Assembly: GCA_033439265.1 (NCBI GenBank)
Contig: JAVTVX010000009.1
Coordinates: forward strand, 12,923,109-12,987,108
Length of the DNA stretch: 64,000 nt
From: Dillenia suffruticosa
Taxonomy: Eukaryota > Streptophyta > Magnoliopsida > Dilleniales > Dilleniaceae
Direction: 5' to 3'
The translations under genes and the position numbers were made by a program. Position 1 is the first letter of the stretch, and every line of letters begins with the position of its first letter. Below are positions 11,400 through 22,303 of this stretch, piece after piece. Under the pieces are notes generated by a model that ran no database searches, was not told where the DNA came from, and was given only the letters and a program-made list of their open reading frames with translations.

Positions 11400-14300
11400 A
11401 CATTAATTCTTCGGTTTCCCAAGTCTGTTCTTCGACTTGATTGCTTCTCTATAGCACCTTAAGCATAGGAGTCTGCTTATTCCTCAACTGTTTGATTTGC
11501 CTATCAATGATTTTCACTTGTTGTACCTTGAAACTCAAATTCTCATTTAATTCCACTGGAGGTACTTCCAATGTGTGTAAGGGATCCGGTAAATATTTCT
11601 TAAACATGGAAACGTGAAAAACATCATGGATCCTTTGTAACTCTGGCGGTAATTCTAGCCGGTATACCACTTGTCCAATCCTTTCAAGAATTCTGAAAGG
11701 ATCGATATAACGAGGATTTAGCTTTCCCAATTTTGGAAAACGGATTACGCTCTTCCACGGAGAAATATTTTGGACCGATAAAGGAGTTCTTCTTTTGTCG
11801 GCGTAGCTCTTTTGTCGATGTTGAACTGCCTTCATTATTTCTTGAATCAGCTTCACTTTCTTTTTAGTGGTCTCGATCATTTCTATACTTTCAATCTTTT
11901 TTTCTCCAACTTCATCCCAACACAAGGGAGTACGACACTTCCTTCCTTAAAGGGCTTCATACGGGGGCATCCTTATGCTAGCTTGGTAACTGTTGTTGTA
12001 GGCAAATTCAATGAAAGGAAGGTGCCTATCCCAACCACCTTGAAATTCCATAACACATGCCCTATGCATGTCTTCCAATGTTTGGATGGTATGCTCCGAT
12101 TGTCCATCGGTTTGAGGATGGAAAGCAGTACTGAATTTCGACTTAGTCCCTAAGGACTCTTGCAGCCTTGGCCAGAATCTAGAAGTGAACTGAGGATCAC
12201 GGTCTGATACGATGGACACCAGCACTCCGTAAAGCCTCACAATCTCATCAATGTACAACTTTGTCGGTCTTTCCAAAGAATAAGTGTTCTGAATCGGCAA
12301 GAAATGAGCCGACTTGGTGAGACGGTCTATAATCAACCATATGGTATCGTGACGGCTCGGAGTACGTGGCAGTCCCACTATAAAATCTATAGTGATATAT
12401 TTCCATTTCCATTCGAGAATTGATAGCGGTTGAAGTGTTCCTGCCAGTTTCTGATATTCTGCTTTAATCTGTTGGCATATAGACACTTCGCCACAAATTC
12501 AACTATCTCTCTCTTCATCCCAGATCACAAATATGATTCTTTGATGGTTCGGCATATTTTGGTACTCCCTGGATGCATAGCATAGGCCGAGGAATGCGCC
12601 TCTTCAAGTATGGCCTTCTGGAGATCTTCATCTTTCGGAATACACATTCGTTTCCCATACAATTTGATTCCATCATCCTGAATCCGAAATTCACTACCTT
12701 CCCCTTTTTGGATTTTCTCAACTACGCCCTTCAACTCATCATCGGTAGCCTGAAGCTCCTGAATGCGATCCAACAACGTGGGTTTGACCACAAACTTGGC
12801 TAATAAAGCACCTTGATCATCCTTAGCCAATTGGACTCCAAGTGCTCGGAGTCCAACTAAACAAGAGAGGTAAGAACTTTCTTGTGATGTTGTAGATGAG
12901 GATTTATGGTTTAAAGTATCAGCTACAACATTCGCCTTCCCGGGGTGGTAGTCAATCACTAAGTTATAATTCTTGATCAGTTTTAACCACCTTCTTTGCC
13001 TCAAATTGAGCTCATTCTGAGTGAGTAAGTATTTGAGACTCCTATGGTCAGTAAAGACCTTGCAAGTAATCCATACAAATAATGCCGCCAAATTTTTAAT
13101 GCAAACACAATGGCAGTTAGCTCTAAATCATGAGTAAGATAGTTTAATTCGTGCTTCTTCAGTTGGCAAGAAGCGTAGGCAATCACCTTATCATCTTGCA
13201 TCAGCACGCATCCTAATCCTTGTTTGCTAACATCATTGTACACCACATAATCACCATCGTCACTGGTAGGGAGAGCAAGGATAGGAGCGGAGGTCAACCT
13301 TCGCTTAAGCTCTTGAAAACTACCCTCAGACTTTTCGTCCCACTCGAACTTGACTCCCTTCTGAGTCAAACTTGTCATCAGAGCTGCTATTTTTGAGAAT
13401 TCTTCTACGAATCTCCAATAGTACCCTACTAATCCGAGGAAACTTCTCACCTCGGTGACATTTTTAGGCTGTTCCCACCTTAGAATGGCTTCTACCTTCT
13501 TTGGATCCACAAAAATCCCATATTTGGAAATCACATGCCCTAAAAATCCAATCTCTCTTAGCCAAAACTTGCTTTTTGAGAACTTGGCATACAACTCCTT
13601 CTCCCTAAGAGTTTACAAAATGATTCGGAGATGATTGGAATGCTCTTCATCACTCTTGGAATACACCAAGATGTCATCGATGAAGATTATGACAAATTTA
13701 TCGAGATAGGGATGAAACACTTGATTCATGAGATCCATGAAGGCTGCATGAGCATTCGTCAATCCGAAGGGCATTACCGAAAATTCATAATATCCATACC
13801 GCATCCTAAACACAGTCTTATGAATATCATCATCTTTTATCTTCAACTGATGATAACCAGACCTCAAGTCAATCTTTTAAAAGATACTTGCACCTTGGAG
13901 TTGATCGAACAAATCATTAATTCTCAGAAGAAGATACTTGTTTTTGATCGTTGCCTTATTAAGCTATCGGTAGTCAATACATAATCGAAGGGTTCTGTCT
14001 TTCTTCTTCACAAACAGAACCGGAGCACCCCATGGCGACGTGCTCGGTCGGATGAAATCTTTCTCCAACAACTCTTGGAGCTGAATTTTCAGTTCTTTCA
14101 ACTTTGCGGGTGCCATTCGATATGGAGGAATAGAAATTAGTGTGGTGCCGGGAATTAGATCTATGGTGAAATCAAATTCCCGATTTGGTGGCAACCGAGG
14201 CAACTCTTCTGAAAAAATATCTGAAAACTTGTTCACCACAGGAACATCATTCAGAGTAGTGCTTCTGATCGTGGTATCAACAATTTGAGTCAAAAAAGCT

Positions 14301-14713
14301 TCACATCCTTTATGCACTAATTTCCGTGTTTCAAGAGCTAAAATTACACAGCCGTTCACCGGTGAATACAAGCAAGGGATATCTTGGCTTTCGGAATTCC
14401 ACTTCTTTAGTGAAACAATTCACGAAAACTCGGTGAAAATATAGCCAATTCATGCCTAGGATGGCGTCAAAGTCCTTCATATCCATTGGAATCAAATCCG
14501 CTTCAAGGATTGTCTTACCAACTTTCACCTCACAAGACTTGTATACTGAATCCCTAATCAAATGCTCTCTCAAGGGGGTGATAACCAACAATTCTTCATC
14601 AAGTGGGACTAATGGCATATCAGAATGTCTAGCAAACTCCAAATTCAGAAATGAATTACTTGACCCAATATCTATGAGCACATGTGCATTAACATCAAAA
14701 ATTTTCATCGTAC
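11400..14713 (-). pseudogene. Decayed pol of retrotransposon 1 (PR-RT-RNaseH-INT-chromodomain)
   Basis: The protease begins after the gag/pro intron with MKIFDVNAH. Its catalytic DTG reads DIG, which should inactivate it. Next come an RT with the YxDD box as FIDDILVYS (about 13660), RNase H with TDHRSLKYL near 13050, an integrase core near 12440-12000 with IVSDRDPQF and QTDGQSEH, and a chromodomain that starts with KIIDRQIKQLRNKQ. The chromodomain is cut by TAG at 11449 where relatives have Trp. Frameshifts lie near 14340, 13610, 13080 and 11930, and stops within RT near 13965 and 13880. The polyprotein would act in virus-like particles; this copy cannot make it. Confidence 0.9.
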
Positions 14714-14826
14714 CTATAAATATAACACAAACAAAATTGTATCATCTACATTCCTTAAATCATAATCACAAACCATCAAATCGTAATCATTTTCAAATTT
14801 AGAACCTATAATTCAATAGAGATTAC
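14714..14826 (-). other. Probable spliceosomal intron between gag and protease (element 1)
   Basis: On the minus strand the gag exon ends ACT G and the intron starts GTAATC; it ends TTTATAG and the next exon starts GTACGATG. Splicing joins Val-Thr-Gly-Thr-Met-Lys in one frame across a phase-1 junction. Unspliced RNA meets TGA four codons after the donor. The length is 113 nt, not a multiple of three, so only splicing keeps the frame. Elements 2 and 3 have an intron at the same codon. Splicing is inferred from sequence only. Confidence 0.65.
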
Positions 14827-16193
14827 CAGTGACTACATCAAGGTTAACTTGGGCCTCTTCATTAGTCATGTCGTAAATTCGGGTCTGAGTTCTAGGTTGA
14901 TGGCGTTGTGCGGAAGCAACTACAGTATTACTTCCTGTGCCTTTCCTCGATACATTGCTAGTGGAAGGTGTAGGAGCAATTGTCCGATCTCTTCTAAAAC
15001 TACTCAGGGGACCTCAAACTTGTCGGCTTCCTTGTCCTTCTACATTCAACTCCGGACAAGAGTGCCGAAAGTGCCCTTCCTTCCCACAGTGATAGCATCT
15101 TTTGGGTTCCCTACATGGATCCGGATGATGGTCCTTGCAATTCGGGAAAATTTCTCCTCTACCACCGTAGACCCTACTCACATACTAATAGTTCTGCTGG
15201 AGCACTCGGCTTAAAAGTCGATTGACTTTGAGGAAAGCCAACTGACCCTAAAAAGGATCCACCGCTATAAGAGTTAGTTCCTCGACTCTTTTTAAAACTT
15301 TAACCTAGACTGGAGCCACTAAGTCTCTTCCTCTTCCCATGGTGCTTTCTAACTTTGCTTCTCTCCATCACTATTTTCTCGGCTCTCAAAGCCAAGTCCC
15401 GAATGTCTCCAAAGGTATGCCCCTTGGTGATTGACATTTTCTCTTGTATACTCAAATTCAACCCTGATTCAAAGTTTGAACACAGGGACTCCTCAGCGTT
15501 CACAAACTCCGGAACATAAGTGGCAAGTTCTCTCAGCACTGTCTCATACTCAGATACTGTCTTGTTTCCCTGAGCTAACTTGAAAAATTCCTTTCTTTTT
15601 TTATCCCGATAGAATCTGGTGTAGTATTCCTCCTTGAAGGTCTTAAGGAATTCTGTCCAAGTAGGAGGAACATGAGCCCTTCCCTTGACATTTTCCCACC
15701 ATGTTCTTGCACCTTTATTCAATAATTTCACCGCCACCCATAATTTCATCTCATCGCTTAATCTCATGTCGGAGATGGTCTCTTGAATTCGGCCAATCTA
15801 TTCCTTGGCCACTTTAGCATCAGAAGTGCCCGCAAATGTTTCACACCCTAGTTGTCTTGCTTCTTTTAGCAACTTTGACAGCTCTATGGTAGGGTGATCG
15901 GTTGTTGTATCAACCGGAGGTGGGGATGCTACTGGTGTACTAGGCGTAGCAACTGGCACTGAAGGAGTAGTCGATGAAGGAGCTGAAGTCGCATGTGGAG
16001 CTTGGTACTGCGCTCCGAAAGTGCTCCACCACTCCATTACTTGCTGAAGAGTAGCAATAGGAGGAGCCGAAATCCCGGTAGGAGGAGCCGGGGGTGTAGG
16101 CACGGAAGTAGAAAGAGCATGCGAGGATGACTTATCCTCATGCTCCAGTGGAGGAATCTCGTTCACATTCTTTATTCTCCTTCGTGGAGGCAT
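14827..16193 (-). pseudogene. Decayed gag of retrotransposon 1
   Basis: The start MPPRRRIKNVNEIPP matches gag of element 2 and resembles MPPRRGRRGA of element 3. A proline/threonine-rich N-terminal region (15798-16193) is followed by the retrotransposon gag capsid region with WWENVKGRA and a FYRDKKRKEFF segment (15300-15767). The zinc-knuckle part lies near 15070-15110 in broken frames. The end reads MTNEEAQVNLDVVTG just before the intron donor. Frame breaks occur near 15785 and 15290. Gag would form the virus-like particle shell. A TGTAG acceptor-like site lies 6 nt before the ATG. Confidence 0.88.
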
Positions 16194-16450
16194 AGTGATC
16201 TACACAATAAGAAATTATAATTAAATCAAAGAGTTAAGCAAAGGCTAATACTTAACCCCCTAAAAAGAATGTTTCTAATTTACTAAGAAATCCAGGGAAG
16301 TGTCTGTACATTCTCCGGAGACTCTTAAAAGATTTAAATCTTTTTCAGAAACTAAACATTTCAAAATCTTTAGAAAAATTTCTGGACATTTGGAAACAAT
16401 TGAACATTTCAAAACCATCAACCTTTTAAACATTTAAAATCGTAAGCCTA

Positions 16451-16463
16451 CGCTATGATACCA
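16451..16463 (-). promoter_or_regulatory. Primer binding site of retrotransposon 1 (initiator Met tRNA)
   Basis: The minus strand reads TGGTATCATAGCG, seven nucleotides from the LTR end. It differs by little from the usual plant initiator-Met site TGGTATCAGAGCC, and elements 2 and 3 carry the same site at the same place. Confidence 0.85.
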
Positions 16464-16470
16464 ATAATGC

Positions 16471-18936
16471 TGTTACGCTCCGATCCTCGGATCGACCACG
16501 CGATAACCGCTGTGTTGTCTCGGTATACGGGCAGAACCTCCCCATATACCGGGACTCCGTAAGGCTATACAACTATACAATATATCTTCCCAGTACAATA
16601 CAAATGTAAAAGGACCTGTCTGGTCCATTCCTACACATACAAGCATTCGTCGTCACACATTCGGGCAGGGCTTTCTGTACATGCACGCATGCAAAATTGG
16701 TCATTCCAGCCATTCCAGAATTCTCACCATAAATAAAGCATTTAAAATAAAAGAAGTTCCAAATCATAGTCGCAGGATTTTACTAACACTCGCATGAAAA
16801 AACGAGCTAGCATCAATAAAGTCCAAACGATATGAAATGTATAGAATTTCGTAAAATCGAAAGAAAATAACAGATCCTAACATTTCAAATCAAATGTCCC
16901 ATTCAAATAATAAGTTTAAAAAAATGAGAGTTAAAAGGAAATGAACCAATTCTGTACAGAATCCAACACAAACTATGTAAGTATTCCACCAATACTTGCT
17001 CCTATATATGAAACAAGTATTGATTTAATCCATACTAAAAGAATTATACGAGTCTTCCCTTTCATGGATTTCTAAATCAACTAAAATAACCCTACATCAC
17101 TATAATACCTACACAAAACAGCAAAAATCCTTCGCAAGCTTCAATTCTCGTGCAGTCTCCGCACTAAGTATCCTCTGTAAAATGTGAAAAGAGGGGTGAG
17201 TATTGAGGAATATGCAGTGAGTGGAGTGCAATGATATGATTGTGTGATAAATGAGGGGTGAATGTGGGAAAGTCAAAACATATATCATAAACAACACTTT
17301 ATATGTAAAAGCATTCTCAATAAATCAGGTGGTTCACAAAGTATGCATCCACATCAATTATTCCTTTAGAAAATCACAAGGGTCCCAATGAAATCACTTC
17401 CGTCCTGAGTTTGGCCGAACCCAGACGGAAGCCCGCCAAGGGGTTTTCCATTTCAGTATTTCAAAATACTACCCCTTTCCTTGGCGTTGGCTCGTATCTC
17501 ACTGGGGTGCAATCCGGATAGTCCGACGTGGCAGAGAAGACGCCGCGTACACCTCTCTCGCAATAAAACCCCACTCACGTCACCCCGTCGGATCACTCCG
17601 TGGAGGGAATGACTATAGCCATTATACTCGTGCACCATCATTTCACAATCATTCAAATTATAGTCAATGTGTTATGTTTCATCAAACAAATTCTGAAATT
17701 CATGCTACAAGCGTTTACAAATCCAATATCAAATGCAAATGACACAGATTCATTGATAATTACATAGGATGCATTCGTAATTCAAACTTCCATTTCAGAC
17801 ATCCCATAATCACAAATAATTTCATATAACACTTGTAAAAATCATTCAAAACATTTCACAAAAGAATTTAAACTCATTTTGTTCATTTATAACACAATGG
17901 ACCATCCACTCACCTTTTGGGAGGGTTTTCACTCTCAATTTCAAACTCTACAAAGTCCAGCCTCTTCTTTAATTCGGAAGACCTTCACCTAAGACATTGC
18001 TCATAAATTAATCGTCAAATAAGGTCCCATTAAAGCGTTTTCAAATTTCTCCTTAATTTTGTATAAAACTTAATTCCTCCAATTCATGAATACACTCTAA
18101 TGCCATATGTGATTTAACACCTCAAAAATAACATAAGAAGGATATGAAATGTTACCGTATCTTTCATTCTATAGATTATTCAATTCCAACTCCAAAGTCT
18201 AAATATTTTCATACATATTTCCAATCAAACTCTCAGGAAAATGCATTTCCTTTGAATCTAACATATTTTAGAATATCTATACGCGTATTCTCAACCTAAA
18301 TTCAACCAAAATAGTTTGAATATTGAAGGGATTGAAATTTCCTCACCTAGGGTTTTGCAGTTCACAACCCTCATCCAAATGTCTTCTCAGTTCAATCCTA
18401 GACCTACAGTGCGTTTCAAACCAACGCAGACTCTATTAATTAGGCTAAATTACCGAAAGAATCAAACCCTAGAGCTACTGTTCAGAGAATTGACCTTACC
18501 TACGCAGGGGATGAAATCCCAGGTCACGGTCTAGGGCATTCGAAGGCTCTACCAAGTGCCTGTCTGCGGTTAGTGGAGGTCACAGCAAAGGGCACCACAC
18601 GCAAGTGAGCGTACGAGGGAGGGGGGACAGCGTTTCTATCGCGCGTCGAAGAGAGTACAAGCCGAGGGAGAGGGTAAATGAAGCTGGGAGATGAGGGAGA
18701 AAGTGTTCGTGAGAGGGCGAGAGAAACAGAGAGGGAGTGACGGACGAGAGGGAGAGAGTGAGAGAGAGAGAATCGAGAAAGAGAGAGAGAGAATGAGAGA
18801 GATTAGGGCTTTTAGAGAGAGAGAATGAGAGAGATTAGGGCTAAAAGCCCTAATCAAATTGGGGGTAGGGGAGACACGACATTTTGGTTTAAAACACTAT
18901 GTATCTCTCTCTCTCTCTATTTTTTTTAGTATTACT
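16471..18936 (-). repeat. 5' LTR of retrotransposon 1
   Basis: Plus-coordinate start TGTTACGCTCC, end TATTACT (the final A changed). It is the same length as its partner at 8851-11316. On the minus strand a donor TAG|GTAAGG (intron from 18499), an acceptor before 18403, a 57-nt mini-exon to 18347 and a donor GTGAGG follow each other. A short segment with GAGATTAGGGCT is present twice at 18798-18843. Confidence 0.9.
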
Positions 18937-19173
18937 GATATATCAAATATAATGGGTCGATATAAATACTACCTTGAGTCGATATATACAAGACTTTGGG
19001 TCAATATATGCATTCTTTGTCGATATATGCAATCTCTATCACAAATCTTCTGAGAGCATGATTTGTGTATCGATATATCGAATACAATGGGTCGATACAA
19101 AATGACAAAAAAGATAACTAAACCTAATTAAAACTCTTGATTAATGATGACAAAGTGGTAATTGATCCTCTCA

Positions 19174-19183
19174 CTATAAATAG
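19174..19183 (+). promoter_or_regulatory. TATA box of the old solo LTR
   Basis: CTATAAATAG is followed about 35-140 bp later by a pyrimidine-rich CTCTC leader, a common plant promoter layout. It lies in the right half of the split LTR and would drive transcription toward 21 kb. Confidence 0.5.
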
Positions 19184-20883
19184 GCTTGGATAAAACCCTA
19201 ACACATTTCCCTCCTTCTCCAACTTATGTTCGCACACCCTCTTACTCTCTCACTCACACTCTCGCCCTTCTCTCTCTCAATCTCTCTTGAAATCAACCAC
19301 ATCTCCACTAAATTCACTCCATAAAGCTGCCAAATTCTCAAATAGGCACCTAAAAAGTTGAATCTAGAGAGAACTAGGTTTTTCTAGTGAGACAAAACCT
19401 AGGGTTTGGTTGTGGCTTGGTTTGGAGGCGGAATTGGTGACAAAATTGAGATAATTTTCTCACTCTTAAGTTGTGTTTACTTTTCTTGTTCATGAATTTG
19501 AAGATTATATTGAAATTAGATGAAATGATTTGGGGGTTTAGACCTAAACTTTGTAATATAGTGAGAATAAGAAAAAATGTGAATGGAAATACGATATTGA
19601 TGCACTTGACAATATTTGATGAACTTAAAATATAAATTGAGAGATTTATGAAATTAGGATTCATAATATGTTGGGAAAAATCGATTAATCATAGCTGTAT
19701 AAGTAATTACAAGTGGAATATGTGTTAAATGTCATAGGTCAAGACATTTCAAACATAAAGTGAGATTAGATATCAAATTAGTTGTGAATTATGAGTGATT
19801 ATCCTCCCGAAAAAGGTAAGTGGATGGTTATATTGGGTATGAATGATAAAAATGATTTCAGATATAATTTGTGAAACATATTTTGAAATAAATTTTGAAA
19901 TGGATTTGTTAAAATTTGTAATCGTGGTGTGCCAAACTTAAATAATTTGATAAACTCATAACTCTATTATTGATTCTTGAACTATATGCATCATATTACA
20001 ATTGAATTATTATTAGGATTTGTGAAATTTGACTCACTTATAAATGGTTATAACATTGAATGTTGAAATAAATTTTGTGACCTGGTGCATAGAAAAAAAT
20101 AAATGACTATAGTTTAAGTCTTCCACGAATCGAGATTAATGGGGCAGATGGTTAAGGCTGAGTTGAAAATTGGGATTGGTGATAGGCGGAATAAAGAGGC
20201 TCTCCAAGTTGTTCCCGTGATAATGTGGTGGCACCCCATGGAACTCCAGGCCAATGCTAAGGATGGGGAAAATTTTATGAAAATTGTGAAAAATCTTTTG
20301 GCGGATTCTACCAAAAGTCATTGATATAAATGCGATTTTGGCAAACCCCAAGAAAATTGGAAAGGAAAATCAAACTATTTATTTTTTGGGACATACGGGT
20401 CATGGCAAATTTGCTCTAAATTTACTTTATGGGAATGACTTTTAACATTGCATTTAGATAAATTTGATGTGCTCTTTTGGCATAACCACCCTTAGCCATC
20501 ATTCATGTCCAATATATTATTGCATTCTACTCACAGAATATTTTTGTACTTACCCTCCTATTTTCATTTTTACAGAGGAAATTTAGTTGAGATTTGTGGT
20601 TGTCTAGTGCCGGATTTGAAGAAATTTAGTCGGTTGGATTCCTTTAGGTATTAGTAGATCTAAATAGAGGCAAACTCTGAAATTGTTTTGAAAACTTCTT
20701 TTATACTATGTCTATTTAATTTGAGATTTGGCTACGGTTTTGTATTCTTAAATTGAGAACATCCTCTTAAATTCTTTTGAAATTATGTGAAAATTGTTTT
20801 TGAAAAAATATTTTGTGATGAAATGAGAAATTAGATCTAAATGGCTAAGTTGCTCTTTTGATGTTTGGATTTGAAAGGAAAGG

Positions 20884-21435
20884 TCTTGCTGGCCAAATGG
20901 TGATTGGCATTTGTTTGGAAATGATTGAAATATCAATAATTGTTTTGTGGTACTTTGATATATGGGTCAGGCTTACCCATATTCTGGAGCAATGCGACGG
21001 TTGTCGTGATCCGTGATTTGGGGTGTGACATGATATTTTGTAGTGATTTTCAAGCAATAACCATGCAAACTACCTAACAACATTCAATCCGTCTATAGCC
21101 TTCTTCAGCTCACCAAGATAACCTTTGTAGTAAGAAATTCTTGATATCTCGTTTAGTCTTGCTGGCCAAATGGTGATTTGCATTTGTTTGGAAATGATTG
21201 GGATATCGATTAATGTCTTGTGGGATTTTGATATATGGGTAAGGTTTACCCGTATTCTAGAGTAATGTGGAAGTTGTTATGTATTTGATCCGAGATTCAG
21301 AGCGTGACTTGATATTTTGTAGTGATTTTCAAGCAATGACCATGCAAAATACCTAACAACATTCACTTTGTCTATAGCCTTCTTCAACTCACCATGATAA
21401 ACTTTGTAGCATGAAATTCTTGACATCTCATTAGG
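20884..21435. repeat. 273-bp tandem duplication across an LTR/gene-fragment junction
   Basis: TCTTGCTGGCCAAATGGTG starts at 20884 and again at 21157. Each unit holds the last part of the old LTR (ending near GTGACA or GTGACT), then TGATATTTTGTAGTG, then part of the inverted beta-glucosidase exon. The units differ at many sites (roughly one in eight by eye), so the duplication is old. It must postdate the joining of LTR and gene fragment. Confidence 0.85.
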
Positions 21436-21702
21436 TGTCGAGGGAAGTCTAACAGATTATCTGTGCCTTTAATATCATATTTATTTGTAATGTTATCAAT
21501 TTCTTTTCCTTTAATGTAAATGTTTTGATGAGTATGTCACATTAATATTACCATTTTCTGAAAGGATTATTGTTGGGTTTCCATATCGTTCTTTTACATA
21601 GTTTGAGGCCTTTGTAGAGTCCCCATGGAACATCATAAAGCCAATAAGAGGCCTGGAATTGTCAAAAAACCATATATGCAAGTAAACCAAAGATTACATT
21701 AA
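21325..21702 (-). pseudogene. Beta-glucosidase gene fragment (copies of exons 10-11 with intron DNA)
   Basis: Read on the minus strand, this matches the gene at 45760-46150. It includes intron sequence (TTACTTGCATATATGGTTTT), exon 10 (TGATGTTCCATGGGGACTC and an AGAAAATGG end encoding the ENG nucleophile motif), the next intron (ACATACTCATCAAAACATTTAC) and part of exon 11 (GGTGAGTTGAAGAAGGCT, TTTGCATGGTCATTGCTTG). Because introns are kept, the copy arose from DNA and not from mRNA. Exon 10 lacks 3 bp and has a 1-bp insertion, and part of exon 11 is scrambled, so it cannot encode enzyme. A shorter second copy of the exon 11 part lies at about 21046-21156. Confidence 0.85.
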
Positions 21703-22303
21703 CAAAAAAATAACATATATATAGTGATCACTTAAGAATCGAGGAAATTTTAAATAGATTGAATTTGTTATTATATTTAATTTATTTTGGTGTCATTTGT
21801 GAAACATCATCTCATTATAATTTATTTCTATTTTTTATATTTAACATGAATTGTTTTCCTTGCATACTGTATAGTTCAGAAAATAAATGTGTACACCAGT
21901 TCCCAATCATTGGAAAATGATCAATATTATTAACTAAAAATTCTCAAACATAGAGTTGAAGCACTCATGCTCAAATAATATTTGTTAAGTTATGAATTTT
22001 TTTATGAATAATAATAGGATTATGAATTTTCAAGTTTATTTGGTATTGAAAAAATTGGAAAAACAGAGACGGCCAATTATGTATTTTTCCTATTCATTTT
22101 CGTTTCCCTCTTAAACTCTTCTATTTTTTTTGTTTGCACCACCGGTATCCGGGTTTTATTCGACTAACCTAGTTCGATGTGAGACTCATTTTAGGGGTTA
22201 ACTTTACGGGAATTGCCAAACCCTTCTATTTTCACTCTTTCAAATATGATCCGATACTTTATTACTTTTGACAATCAACTATCATGATGTAATTTTCAAT
22301 TCC
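21703..22303. other. Intergenic DNA, no gene seen
   Basis: AT-rich stretch between the gene fragment and element 2. It includes the segment GTATCCGGGTTTTATTCG near 22146. No coding pattern, RNA gene or transposon end was recognised. Confidence 0.5.

Larger units (their letters stand above)
8851..18936 (-). mobile_element. Tekay/Del-type Ty3/gypsy retrotransposon 1, complete but decayed
   Basis: Two LTRs of 2466 bp each, a primer site, gag, pol and a chromodomain lie in minus orientation. A perfect 5-bp target duplication, GATAT, sits at 8846-8850 and 18937-18941. The last base of the right LTR is T instead of A. The two LTRs differ by roughly one base in ten over the first 300 bp compared, so the insertion is much older than element 3. 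The coding region has several stops and frameshifts. Long LTRs, domain order and the C-terminal chromodomain fit the Tekay (Del) chromovirus lineage. Confidence 0.92.
8458..21030 (+). mobile_element. Old plus-strand solo LTR, split by Tekay element 1
   Basis: The left piece (8458-8850) starts TGTAACACC, the family LTR start. The right piece (18942-21030) ends GGGGTGTGACA, the family LTR end. The right piece aligns by eye with the element 2 LTR at several points, including the stretch around GGTAAGTGGATGGTTAT (19814) and the box GTGGTGGCACCCCATGGA (20225). Across the split, the GATAT duplication joins the two halves of a TATCGATATATC context. No exact target duplication flanks the whole LTR. 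Divergence is high, so this is the oldest layer in this part of the window. Confidence 0.65.

Noticed and set aside
20136..20351. Frames on both strands around 20114-20351
   Set aside because: This is LTR sequence shared with element 2 (the GTGGTGGCACCCCATGG box); the frames are not conserved among LTR copies.
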